This document shows, piece by piece, positions 11,441 to 22,668 of a stretch of DNA of 50,426 nucleotides (position 1 is its first letter; each line of letters begins with the position of its first letter). The notes under the pieces were generated by a model. It ran no database searches and was not told where the DNA came from. It saw nothing but the letters and a program-made list of their open reading frames with translations. Both the position numbers and the translations under genes were made by a program. The stretch comes from Antrodiella citrinella (taxonomy: Eukaryota; Basidiomycota; Agaricomycetes; Polyporales; Steccherinaceae), in contig SGPM01000200.1 in NCBI GenBank assembly GCA_004802725.1, positions 1 through 50,426 on the forward strand. The letters run 5' to 3'.

Positions 11441-12145
11441 TAAGTGTATAGAGGGTTGGGCGGACAATTATCGAGGGTATGTGATACGCTCTGGGTCTCC
11501 ATTTACTTTCACTTTTTTGATTTGACGTGCTGCAGTGCTAGATTCTATTCTTTGGCGGACTTCTTTTTCCTCCTCCCCAAGTATGTTGACCGCATTCATC
11601 GCCGCTGTTTTCGAAGTCTCATCCTGACCACATACCTCCTTCGCGATGATTCCGAATTCATGACATTTCAAGTGCTGTCGTTGGTGCAGGGATTTCCTAT
11701 TCATGCTGTGCAATATCTCCTATCCTCAAGGTGCTCGCTGTGCACAGTTGTTGCTGCAGCTCTCGCCCAGGCTGACGGATGGATCCGAGGGAGCCTCCCT
11801 GGAGGCACGTGCACCATTCATGAACTGTATTTGTTCGATGCTGTTCTCCGCTTTGTTGACGTTGGTGAGAGGCAGACATGTGGATGCGCGTACGGTTGGG
11901 CTCTTCCAGGTGGCCGTGCCGTATTCGGAGACTCACAGTCATTTGCTGAGCATGTGCAAGGTCGGGCGTGTCATGTTCAATGTATTTGGATTCTATCTTT
12001 GCCTCTGAAAGTTCTGCTCGGAATGTACGTGACAGCTTCCATGCGTGTAGCTTCGACGGCTGTACTCTGTGTTGTCCACGCGGCAGTAGCCTTATAACTC
12101 AGTACTACTCCACTCTCCTCGGCGGATTCATATCCAACAGCACAC
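11441..12145. other. spacer between F-box paralogs 1 and 2
   Basis: A 217-codon open frame without introns (11444-12097, plus) has no ATG before 11660. Its Cys- and Val-rich composition looks accidental, and no family is recognised. Otherwise I see only the promoter region of paralog 2. Confidence 0.4.
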
Positions 12146-13850
12146 ATGGGTCGTATAACCTCTTTTCTCCGTCGTTGTTTCAAACACAAACGCTCTTCGT
12201 TGACGGCGGTAATACCTCCACCTCTTCTCGCTGAGGACACGGAACCCCCCCATCCCCCCTCTCCAGGACCCCCTCCTGTTCCCGACGACGACGAGATCAC
12301 CTCACTCGAACACCCACCTGAGTCTCCCAGGCTCCTCATCGAGATCATCGACATCCAGCTCCCAGAACAGATCCCGGACACCCGACCACGACTTCCCATA
12401 CCCCGATATCCTTCTCCTCCGCTCCCCATCGAGATCTGCGAGATGATCCTCGATTTCGTCGCCTGGAGCAAGAAATCTAGCTGGGACGATCCTGACCTCG
12501 ACCGTCCCGCGCTGACCCGCTGCGCCCTCGTCTGTCGTGCGTGGCTCCCCCGATGTCGCTTCCAGTTGAGGCCCGATGCGGTCGACCTCTCCTCTGGCAG
12601 TGACGCTGCGTCCCTCTCCCGCTTCTATGCCGCCGTCCCAGACGCCGCGTCCACGCTGAAATTCCTGGAGATTCATGGTCGCAAGAGGGGCGACACCTCC
12701 ACCGCCGATTCCTGGGTTTATTCTGTTCCTGCTATCCTTCCTCCGCTCCCAAACCTCATACTCCTTAACTTCTACGACGTCGACCTGGCACACCAGCACC
12801 CCGCTCTCTACAAGCTGTATTCCGCCTTTAGCATTTCCAAGCCCGCTCTTCATCTGAGCCGCGTCTCTATCCATGACTTCTCCCAGGTTGCTCGTTTGGC
12901 GTTGGCGACTCAAACACGGGGTCTCGATATTGGCGACTGTCCTCCCGTGTCCATTGACACGTTGAGCCCACTTCTCCCCCGAAGTGTGTTCCTTAACACG
13001 CTTAGATGTGTATCTCGGTCATGGACGGACCTGAGTGCCATGTCCTCTGATTGGTTGCTGTCTTGTCCAAACCTCTACAGACTGCTTTTCTGGCTTCACC
13101 AGAATGAGGATACGCTGTCCGACCCCTTCGCTCCGAAATATGCCCACACCTGGTCTCGCTTTCATGACCTGTTCTGGCGGTTGCATTCCCGTTCAGTGCA
13201 GCCGGAGAAGGGGATTGAAATCATCATAGAATTGCAGGATGTGGACATAGTGCTGAATGGCGGGATAGCAGGTGCGTCTGAGGGTGCTGATTGTCTGTGT
13301 TCATGTCATCTCACGCACGATCAGGCAATCATCCACGGTTATGTCTACGACACCACTCTCATGTATTTGATACAGATACATTGAAGGCTACATCCCTTGT
13401 ACCTGCAGTGTTACAGGCTCTTCCCTTGATATGTTCTGGTGATTTCCCGACTGTCATAATCGAGATCCACCTCGGACCGAACTGGACCTGGGAGGATTTT
13501 ACACCAGAAACGTGGAAGCCTATTGACAATGCACCCTTGCATTACTACCGCTCCCTCACTCACTTCAACGTCGATATTGTGGGTAAGATACCCTATCACG
13601 ACATCTTCACACCACAGTACGTCTGCGTTGAGAATCTTAAACACGTGCTGTTTCCGCGGATGGCAGCAAGGGCGACCATCGAGAGGATGTGTGTGGACGA
13701 CGATTGCAGCATCCACAACGCCGTACGAGCGTGAGTATCCAGTACATCTTACATCATCTTCATCGCGCTTATCGGTATTTTGTGTGTAGTCGGAAGTTGA
13801 TGGATAACTTTGTGCGGCGGTGGAAACGCAGTCGAAGGGCGGTCACGTAG
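12146..13850 (+). CDS. F-box-like protein, tandem paralog 2 (530 aa)
   Basis: Exons 12146-13271, 13325-13730 and 13790-13850, with phases 1 and 2 as in the other copies. This copy has an extra N-terminal extension of about 85 residues: a basic start (MGRITSFLRRCFKHKR), then a Pro/Asp/Glu-rich stretch. The F-box-like segment follows (LPIEICEMILDFVAW ... LTRCALVCRAWLPRCRF). The LRR-like body again has GDTSTADSWVYSVPAILPPL, LAHQH, LHSRSVQPEKG, WEDFTPE, YHDIFTPQYVC and CVDDDC. The last exon encodes a basic tail (RRWKRSRRAVT). A role as an SCF substrate adaptor is inferred from the F-box only. The extension may reflect a different first exon captured after duplication. Confidence 0.8.
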
Positions 13851-14142
13851 AAAGTGTATGAGTGGTCCGGGGTCGACGTGTTCTTGACAAGCTTTTGGTG
13901 AGTTCTATCTCCAGATTTACGGTTTGCTCGTTCTAACGCTGGGTAGCCTACGTTCTCTGTCAAATGACTTGACACGTTTCACGAAATCGATGGCTATTCT
14001 ATGTAGGGTGCGCATATATATGCCGTGTTCGAGTCATGTCTGTGCTCATAACGACATCCAGAATAAACTATGCTTCCGCATCATGGAATGCGGCTCTCTT
14101 CCAATATTGGATGTACCTTGATGTCGGCGCGGGTGACGCGGC

Positions 14143-14419
14143 ATGACAATCAGCGACCCCGGACCTCCTGCAACGGACGTCGCGGCAAGGCTCGACGAGG
14201 TTCATCATGGTATGTAACGTCCCCCTTGTCCCCCACTCTGATGTTCCTCGTTGCTAACGCCCCTACTCTCCAGCTCCGGAATACCTAAGATTTGGAAACA
14301 GCACGCACGTTCATGCGAAATGCATATGCAAGAGGGGACGGTGTTGCAAAGGCCGCGTGGATGCGGGGTTACGAAAACGTGCCAACGAATCAGCCGCCGA
14401 GGTTGCGATCCCCTTGTAG
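14143..14419 (+). CDS. possible small cysteine-containing protein, 70 aa
   Basis: Two exons, 14143-14209 and 14274-14419, joined by a 64-nt intron with a GTATGT donor and CAG acceptor. Phases agree and the frame ends at TAG. The protein starts MTISDPG and has VAARLDEVHH|APEYLRFG across the junction. It continues with a basic Cys cluster (KCICKRGRCCKGR). There is no signal peptide or membrane segment. I do not recognise it. It lies on the same strand between two F-box paralogs and might be a fragment of a lost gene. Short length makes a chance open frame possible. Confidence 0.35.
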
Positions 14420-14854
14420 ATCGATGACTTCTGCAGTAGTATCATCGCATCTTCGGCGTGACAGTTGAGCGTTGTATCGTACAGGTTTCGGGCGCGGAAG
14501 GAGGACTCTCTGCTAGTGTCATGCAACGCTGAGAACCATCACCAAGGACCTATTTTTGACGGTAATGAACCCAGTCTGGTCCACGAACACGAGAGCTCTT
14601 CGTGACTGAGTCGGGACATGAGCGTATTCGGGTTCTTTCCAGGTGGTCGGTTGTAGTAATGATAAGTCTCCTGCTTCGGCGGACTTTGATTCGGACGCAT
14701 TCCGCTGCATTGCGTCACCACTGCGTAAAACGGGGATGTCGAAGCACGTAGTCTCAACGACTGCGCTCCTCGCATTGTCCTCGTTGTCGCAGCCTTATAA
14801 CGCAGCAGTCTTCCTTGGTCGCTGTAGGATTCTTGGTCCCTGCGATACTGCCCC
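14420..14854. other. spacer upstream of F-box paralog 3
   Basis: No gene is seen. Short open frames on both strands overlap and lack conserved features or good splice sites. Confidence 0.4.
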
Positions 14855-16304
14855 ATGGCGACACCCAGCCACTCCCCCACGCAGTCTCCCCCACTCTCCA
14901 CCGAGCCCTCTGCTCCTCGGCTTCCCATCGAGATCTGCGAGAGGATCATCGATTTCGTCGCTGGTCCGGTCTGGCATCGCAACCGTCCTCCGCTGACCCG
15001 CTGCGCGCTGGTGTGTCGGGCGTGGCTCCTCCGCTGTCGCTTTCAGTTGAGCCCCGATAAGGTCACACTCCGCTCTCCCAGTGACCTCGCATCCCTCACC
15101 CGCTTCCTCGACATCTTCCCCCCCGCCACCGCCGGACTGAGTTTCCTTGACATCCATGGTCGCAAGGATGGTGACACCTCCACCGCCGACTCCTGGGTCT
15201 CTTCCGTTCCAGCCATCCTTGGCCCACTCCCGCACCTCGTACAGCTCTCCATCTACGACGTCGACCTGGCACACCAGCACCCCGATATCTACGAGCTGTA
15301 TTCCTCGTTCAACATCGCCAACGCCGATCTCATCCTTGTGCGCGTGTCGTTTCACCACTTTTCCCATGTTGCTCGACTGGTGTTAGCGACCGGGACAGCG
15401 TACCTCGTCATGATCGACTGTCCGAGTTCATTTCCCAGCACAGATTTGGGCACGCTTCTACCCCATAATGTGTTCCTCAAGAAAATATACATTGAGTCTG
15501 CGACGTGGAAGAACCTACAAAGTGCCATTTTATTCGGGTCGGACTGGTTCCTGTCTTGTCCAAATCTCGAAGGACTGTCCTTCTTGGAGGATGTGACTAG
15601 CCAAACACCATCTCCCTTCTCTCCGCAACATGCCCACGTCTGGTCTTGCGTTTGCGACCTGTTCCGGCGGTTGCATTCCCGTTCAGTGCAGCCGGAGAAG
15701 GGGATCGAACTGAAAATTCTGTCGCATCCGTGGATATTGCTGCGTGGTGGGATACCAGGTGCGTCTGAGGAGCTGATTGTTTCACGCCATCTTACTTACG
15801 CACGATCAGGCGAAAATCCCAAATTGACTCTGGAGCGTTTATCAGGTTCCCGTGCTTCCTTCGTATCTGGAATATTGCAGGCCCTGCCCTTGCTCTCTTC
15901 TGTTGGATTTTCGACTGTCAAAATCCAACACGATATGGCGTGGTCCTGGGAGGACTTTACTCCAGAAATATGGAACACTGTCGACGATGCACTCTCGCAA
16001 TACTGCCCTTTCCTTACCCACTTCATATTCGAGCTTTTGGACTATATCGAGTATCACGATGTTTTCACACATCAGTACGGCTGCATTGAGAACCTCAAAC
16101 GCGCGCTGTTCCCGCGGACGGCACAGAGGGCGACCATCGAGAGGGTGTGCGTCGATGACGATTGCTTCATTCACGAGGTTGCGCGAAGGTGGGCACACAG
16201 TCTTTATATTCTGTTCATCGTGTTGATGTTGTACGTCGTGTGTAAAAGGATACAGGAGGGAGCTTGAGGGAGAATATGGGCAGACGGAGACTCCTAGATA
16301 TTGA
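14855..16304 (+). CDS. F-box-like protein, tandem paralog 3 (443 aa)
   Basis: Exons 14855-15758, 15810-16188 and 16256-16304. The F-box-like start is LPIEICERIIDFVAG ... LTRCALVCRAWLLRCRF at residues about 23-65. The body shares GDTSTADSWVSSVPAIL, LAHQH, LHSRSVQPEKG, YHDVFTHQYGC and CVDDDC with the upstream copies. Intron 1 is 51 nt and has no stop in frame, so retaining it would only add 17 residues. Its sequence closely resembles intron 1 of paralog 1. The last exon encodes RRRELEGEYGQTETPRY, which I take as the original tail of the family. The substrate is unknown. Confidence 0.8.
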
Positions 16305-16868
16305 GGTCAGATCATGCCTTCGTCAGTGCTTGATTGGTGCTGAGTTGCATTGCAGACTCAAGCTCGCAGACGTAGATATACAACCTAAAACCTTCCAACA
16401 TTTGCCTGGTGGTGAACTCCCATGCCATTGTTCTGGACATTGTCGCCTCAATGACCACTAATTGGGAGACGTTGTGGTCGTGGGGGCAGTGAGGAGCGTA
16501 GGCTGCGTAGTCGGGTCAGGCAGCGAAGACCGCCAGTCCAATAACTAATTCTGGAGAGTAAGATGTACTTATAATTCGTAGATAGTGTTACTCTGACTCT
16601 CAGGAATGCGAACCATTCCCGGTCGGCGACCTTTGTTTGGTTTCCCGAGACTCGACTGAGAGACGCGGGTAGTAGGCGCCACTTGCATTCGACGAGTTCA
16701 GTCTCGGTCGGTCATCTTGTACGACCCTCTTCCTCTATTCAAACATATCATTGTTCAATCTATCGTCTCAGCACCCTCGACAAAGACCTTATGGGCATAA
16801 GTCGTTGTTTCTCTTCTCACTCAGGACCAGCCCACGCTCCGTAACCAGGCTAGCGGGCCCTCTTATTT
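16305..16868. other. spacer downstream of the F-box array
   Basis: Nothing supported. It covers the 3' flank of F-box paralog 3 and the approach to the left duplicated segment. No long open frame or repeat is seen. Confidence 0.4.
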
Positions 16869-17555
16869 CCTCTCGTTTCAACACGTGCGAACCCATGGAT
16901 CTCGCACGAGCTCATCCAGTACCAGAAGACGAAGATCCACGTTGTCGAGGAAAAGAGAGGATCACGGAGAACCAGAGGTGTGTGCGGACGTATCATCGTC
17001 TAGCTTGTTGAACGCTGACTCGAGTATGGATGTATTTCTTCATAACAACCATCAGTCCGCAATCCGTTGGACACTGGAACGTGAGCTTGGAGGCAGTTCA
17101 TCATGACTGAAGTTCTAGGGGGGAGATGGAGAGTCGGATGATCAAGGTATGTACGGCGTACATTTCTCAAATTCAAATTGAACGTGCGATGCTCAGTCTG
17201 CGAGAAGGTCTCGCGTCCCATGATTGATGCGACTACACAGTGACCTCTCCAATGCGATAGGATCAAATGATCTTGTCGGCGTTGGGTTCCGCGGGACTGG
17301 GAAAAACGTTCATAGATAAATTGAGATGTGTTCGTGTCGCTCAGGTGCGTCGTTCCTCCTGGACGCGTGTACATTCATGCTGATTTGTTTATTTGACGCT
17401 CTCGTCGTGCGTGGACTTCGCTGGCTCTCAGACGACGCCGAGTTCATAGGATGCCGAAATGCAGGTAGGTCTGCCGGTGTTGGTTATAGGCTCTTTTCAA
17501 AGTGCGTTATCTGTCCTGAACGTGCATTCGCCTGCGGAGAAGGTCTTGCATCTCA
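16869..17555 (+). pseudogene. decayed paralog of the exons at 20.5-21.2 kb (left arm of a diverged inverted pair)
   Basis: This plus-strand stretch matches the minus strand of 20529-21220 along its length in the same order. The shared parts are the CCTCTCGTTTCAACAC start and an exon encoding ISHELIQ versus ISYKLIQ. Next come the ACGTATC(A/G)TCGTC ... TTGACTCGAGTAT-type intron, an ACTGGAAC(G/A)TGAG block, GCTCAGTCTG(C/T)GA(G/A)AAGG, and GGTGCGTCGT ... CCTGGA(C/T)GCGTGT. Here stop codons interrupt the frame that is open in the other copy, so this arm looks decayed. The function of the family is unknown. Confidence 0.5.
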
Positions 17556-18770
17556 AATATCCCCCTCTCATACTTGGTCGTTTGTTCAGGATCAGGTGTT
17601 GGGTCCAAGTCGTATGAGCCATACAAGGAGCTGTGTACGGTAGAACTCTGACTCCTGAGAGGAATGCAGGCGACTTATTCAGGTGCGTTGTACGTCGTCT
17701 TGAATATGTGTGCATTAGTACTCATCCTGGAAGTGTTCTTAGCTTCTCAACTTGGCTCCTACCCTCACGACGCACTCACTACCCACATTGGCCCATTTCT
17801 ACTTCAACAAAGCACGCGCTCCCACCTAGCACGGACCCCGTATCTGAGTACACGGGGACGAAGAAGGCAAACATGACAAAGGTCTGGTTGGCAATGGAGT
17901 AGGTTGACACTCCGATTTACTCCACTCGGAGTCCACCGAGGTCGCTTTTTTACCGCGAACTGGTCAGAGAACAGTGTCAGACTTCACAAGATGGCTACGG
18001 ATCGCGCAGCTCTCTGATTCTGGCAGTGATCGTCCTCAGGTTCTGACTAGCCAGCTTACGCTACGACTCCCATCGGAATCGTTGCTGCGTTGATGTGTCT
18101 GTGCCACGTCCTCCCCGACGCTTCGACATATCAGTCCCCGGCCTTAGGGTAACGTGTACGCCTGTCACTCAGACCTCAGACCTCAATTTGCCTGCGTGTG
18201 TCGGTGTTGAAAGTACGTTCTTTGCTCTCGGACCGGGCACGCGACTGACTCGTCACAGGAAAACATAGCTCTGAGTCTGTCGTTCTTCGTTTGTCACACC
18301 TGGCCGAATTCGGGGTTCAACGTGAGCTGCTGCGGTCGTCATGGTCTGCGTTTTGTCCTGTTTCCCTCTGCTCTTGTCTCCGAGACTCGTCTCAACCTGC
18401 GACTCGGAGGTGGTTCTTGATAGTACTACTGCAGCCTCAGTCGATTTCTGGGTCCGGACAGTGAACGACTGGGGCGCATAGTCTATATAGTTTCCGTTCT
18501 CTGTTTGAAAACGTTGCGCCTCCCTTTCTTTTTTTCTATCTGTTGCCATCGTCCTCACCCTTGTCCTTTCATTGTGTTCAGCCTGGGCCCGTCTGAGTGT
18601 TCCCTGGTGATTTGTTCCTGCGAGAAGATAAGGGTAGGCGGCGAGTACGGGTCGTATATACGTGATGTGTGGGGAATGCAATGCTGGTTGCGGGAAGTTG
18701 GGCTTGGCGACCCAAGAATGACGGAAATCCGCAGCTTGATCGCCCCAGATCACTGTCGATCAACCGCTGT
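17556..18770. other. intergenic, possible minus-strand exon remnant
   Basis: A minus-strand open stretch starting at an ATG at 18549 and ending near 18253 encodes a Ser/Thr-rich segment containing LSRTTSESQ. It resembles LNRTSSESF, encoded on the minus strand near 22330. It may be an exon of the same orphan family. No complete gene can be built. Confidence 0.3.
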
Positions 18771-19936
18771 ATGAAATTCACGAGGGTATGTTTGTTTTGT
18801 TTTCTGTTCTGCTGCGCTGACCGCAGTTGCGTACATCAATCCATCTTTGTCTGTCTCCTTGCCCTCTCTCCACCCGCAGCAGCCCTCTTATAGCGCACAA
18901 ATTTCGGCCCATAAGAGTATGCTCTATACCGACGAGAAGGAACACGCTATAACTCTCTACAACGACAACACTCGCGCCATCGCCTCCATTAACAACACCA
19001 AGTCAACTGGGAAGATGAACTTGTTCGGGATGCTGGGCGTGAAGGACTCGACGGTGCGCTATGCTGGGTTGAGTGAGTCCCTGTCTTCCTTGTTGCGTCA
19101 CTGGAGGCTTGGAGTAACGGTATATTGACGATGGGCAACAGTCATTGTCTTCTGGCTCGCCATCGCCGAGTTCATCCTGGGCGTTATGGCTGCGGCGAAC
19201 GCGCGTGTTGAATGTACGTCTCCCTAACCCTCATCGTCACACGTTGGAGTTGATCGATGGTGTGGTGTGTTGAACAGCCCCGCCGCTGTATATCTCACTA
19301 GCATTCTCCATCCTCACCATCGCCGCTGTCATCGTCTTGTGAGTCCGCCCCGTTCCCTCTAAAGCACAAAGGCAAAGACTGATCATGGGTGGTATGCACA
19401 GAGCTGCGTACAACAACCAACCTACGAGCACACACGTCCTCTCCAAGCTCTGGGTACATGTCGTCGTCCTCGTCGTCCTCGCACATGTCTGGTTCCGTGA
19501 GTCTTCCTACGCCTACGCCAACTCCGTCCTTGACCTAATAATTTCCATTCTAGCATTGACGGTGCTGCTGACGATCCACGCCGTCCTGTCGTGTCGGTAC
19601 GGCCACATGTTCTACCCCGGGCAACGCGGGTACCGTCGCTGGGACCAGCAGACGTGCGACCTCCCCATCGCGGGGAGCGTCTTCGCGTACATTATGTGTG
19701 CTATCGGTACGTTCCCTTCATTCATGTTCATGTTCAGCCATGGTTGATCTTTCGATCTGGATGGGATTTTAGTCATGACATTGGCGATGTTCGTCGCGCT
19801 GCGCGGGCAGAAGCTCGGGTTCAAGGCGAACGTCGCGGACGCGGACGCTATGGGCCCGATTCACCTTGATCGCGAGGAGGGCGAGGACGTTGAGAGACAG
19901 GGGTTGCTCGCGATGGCTGGTGAGCAGGTAAAGTAA
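18771..19936 (+). CDS. four-helix integral membrane protein, 250 aa
   Basis: Seven exons whose phases all agree: 18771-18785, 18880-19072, 19142-19213, 19278-19338, 19402-19496, 19554-19706 and 19773-19936. The first exon is only 15 nt (MKFTR); a start at 18919 inside exon 2 is the alternative. After a soluble N-terminus of about 70 residues there are four hydrophobic helices. They are centred on IIVFWLAIAEFILGVMAA, LYISLAFSILTIAAVIVL, LWVHVVVLVVLAHVWF with LTVLLTIHAVL, and FAYIMCAIVMTLAMFVAL. A Tyr/Arg-rich loop (GHMFYPGQRGYRRWDQQ) lies before helix 4. The C-terminal tail is acidic. The topology resembles MARVEL-type tetraspanners, but no signature proves it. The function is unknown. Confidence 0.75.
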
Positions 19937-20528
19937 GGCAGACTGTGGAGTATGGAGTTAGGTGGGTGAGGGCGTTGGGGTAGTGTCCATCGTGTCATGT
20001 CACTCATCTATGTGTCGTTTGGCGGCATGTTGATGAATTAACTGTACTTACAGACGACGAAACGAGTCTGTCGTACGAGCTCAACAGAAGAGGAGACTTG
20101 CAAGAATGGTAAGTATGTATGAGCTCAGACGAGTGATTGGTTGGTCACAAAGACGAGGACGTGTCGCGCCCTTACGATTCACGATGACTGTGTATACACG
20201 CGACGCAGACACAATACGACACGGCTTGAAGTTGGCTTGAAGTGTGTGGTATAGACTCGGGTCGTCTACGCGTGACGCTGACTTTGCACTTGACGGCATA
20301 GCGCGTGGCGCAGAGCGGGGCGGGTTCATGACATCCATTCGGAGAGATCCATTCGCAGTTCTTGGGGTGCAACGTCAACGGCTGCATTAAATTACGCTCA
20401 CTCAATCATCATGCTGATGAACGGACAGCATCATTCACTTCGGCAGGGTTGAAATCTCATCGTTCGTAAGTGGATGCAAGATCGTGAAGTGACCACTGAG
20501 ATGACACCATGACTATAGTCCAAGGCAA
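19937..20528. other. intergenic 3' of the membrane protein gene
   Basis: No gene is supported. Minus-strand frames at 20081-20405 are open but lack family signals or a consistent exon structure. Confidence 0.35.
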
Positions 20529-20592
20529 GGAAACGCAAGATCTTCTCGGAGAATGAGTACGTGCGAATACACCTTGAAAACGAGTGACGCAC

Positions 20593-21192
20593 CTGAACGT
20601 CTTATGCTCGGTGGACTCTCTTTCTGCATCCCATTATCCCACGATCCTTCTTGACCACACTCCATTCGAGAGGTAGATATAGTGAGAGTCAGAAAAGTCT
20701 AGAGACGAAGACAACCAAGGAATCAGCATAGGTGAAACACGCATCCAGGACCATACGACGCACCGGAGCAAAACGCACACACCTTAACCTCTCTATACAC
20801 GTTCTTCACAGGAACGTGGAAACCAGCTCCGACAACGACATCGTTCGGGCTTGATTCGATCGCGGAGGTGTCACTTTGGACTTGAAAGGCATTTTCATCA
20901 CGGAACGCAAAGCCTTTTCACAGACTGAGCACCAACAAAAGCATGTTATGTAAAGATGTATGACGACGTACCTTGATGGCCATCCATATCATCCACAACA
21001 CCTAGATCTTCATTGCCTTCCAACTCATGTTCCAGTTTTCAATAGATTGGGTACCTCTGGATAGGACAAAAAGAGTATACTCGAGTCAACGCTCAGGCCC
21101 GACGACGATACGTCTGCACTCACCTCCGAGATCCCCTCCCTTAGCAACGGCGTCGATATTGTCATCGTTCTGGATGAGTTTGTACGAGATTT
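20593..21192 (-). CDS. hypothetical multi-exon gene, partial model
   Basis: Four minus-strand exons join in phase: 21124-21192, 20972-21016, 20783-20913 and 20593-20698. They encode ISYKLIQNDDNIDAVAKGGDLG, then NEDLGVVDDMDGHQ|GFAFRDENAFQVQ, SSPNDVVVGAGFHVPVKNVY and TSRMECGQEGSWDNGMQ. Composition and splice sites look coding, and the first exon is conserved in the inverted copy at 16.9 kb. I could not fix the start or end. Open segments upstream on the same strand may belong to it: 21799-22041 with a run of Ser and FVFVVV, and 22205-22447 with SLNRTSSESF. No domain is recognised. It may itself be a pseudogene. Confidence 0.4.
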
Positions 21193-22668
21193 CTGAGGTC
21201 GTAAGTGTTGAAACGAGAGGACTGTGGCCTGTATGGTCACAAGATCTGGGCGGCCAGGGCTGTCGTCGAGTGTATCGTGACCATAGCTTCAACAGTGATA
21301 CGTTGGAATTGAGTGTGTTCGGTCTAAGTAAGGACGACAGAAAGTGTCAGAGCTGGACAACCCTAACCCCGTGTCACTGTTTGCACCTGATGTTAGGCGG
21401 CTTCGCGAAAGTCACTTCACTCTGTTCATGATCTGGACGACGTTCAGAAGCCGAGCAGACCAAGAGTGAGGAACGTGTACGTGTGTACACTGCACAGAGT
21501 CTACAGACACCCACAAGTATGACAAGTGATCGTGATCTGGACCAACAACTCCTCACTGCGATCGCCTCCTGTTGCCCTTTCCCTCCTTCCGCTTTTGGAT
21601 CCACTCAAGATGTCGCTCGCCGCTGCAGTCTAATATGCCAGCTGACACTCGAGAGAAGGTGTGAGCTGTTCGAGTGACGGCTCGTTGGGACCCGAAGTAA
21701 GGTAAATATGCGTCATTCTCCCGTTGCCACACTGTTCATTAGCCGACTCCTACGTATACAGGTTGTATCGGTGTCTGTCTACTCCCGTCCCGCTATGATC
21801 ATCTCGTGTGGTCACGGGCTCCGTGTAATTGCGCGAGACACGCCGGATTTGAGGCGGATGAGTAGACAAGAGACAGAGGAGCATCATGGGTAATGGTGAG
21901 CACGTATCTGTCATGCGATATGGGATGCCGTCCTGATTCCAGGACGTATACAGGCTGCGTATTCCTTGTGACAACGACAAAGACGAAAGACGATGACGTG
22001 GAGTCGGAGCTCGATGAACGTGCTGTACGTCTCTTTCTCAAGACCTTGTCTGCTTGTTCTGGAGGCTGAGGCTTGAGCGTGCCTACCAGTCGCCCTTCTC
22101 ACAGAGTTCATAAAAGCACTGTTACACGTCAGAGACATTCGACGATAGGACTGATTCAGACACCGCAATCGTCGTGACAAACTCAATGCCGTGCTGATAC
22201 CCTTTTACAGACGCACATTATGGTATGTAGACTCGGAGGACTCCTGAGTATTGGACGTAGAGCGCGTGCTTTGCCGTCGACTCGTCGGATGGATCCGGAT
22301 AGAGGGAAGCACTGTTTGTATTATGATATCTGTTGACAAGAACGACTCAGAGCTTGTCCTATTCAATGACCCAACTGTACTCCCCTGAGTCTCCGACCTG
22401 AAATGTGAATCTTCCTCAAAGGATACTGCAACTCGAAGTACGCGCAAAGCATCGTATTCCGCTGACGGGAGGCAATTGGACGGCTATATCAGTCGTGTTG
22501 GTAAGGAACAATTGTCTTCCGCACCGAGGTCAGCCAAGGAGACTAGTGCAGGGGGAGATCCTCAAGAAAACAAAGTTAGCGTATCACACTCCCAGAACAG
22601 CAGAACCACTTACCACCAACCGTCACGACAGTGTTCACTTCACCAAGAAATCTCTTCTGCATGGCGTG
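21193..22668. other. exon-like sequence upstream of the orphan gene, unresolved
   Basis: Several minus-strand open blocks (22205-22447, 21799-22041) are separated by GT..AG-bounded gaps, but phases could not be linked to each other or to 21192. Nothing is recognised. Confidence 0.3.

Noticed and set aside
11444..12097. 217-codon open frame between F-box paralogs 1 and 2
   Set aside because: No ATG in the first 216 bases, odd Cys/Val-rich composition, no recognised motif, and no introns in an intron-rich neighbourhood.
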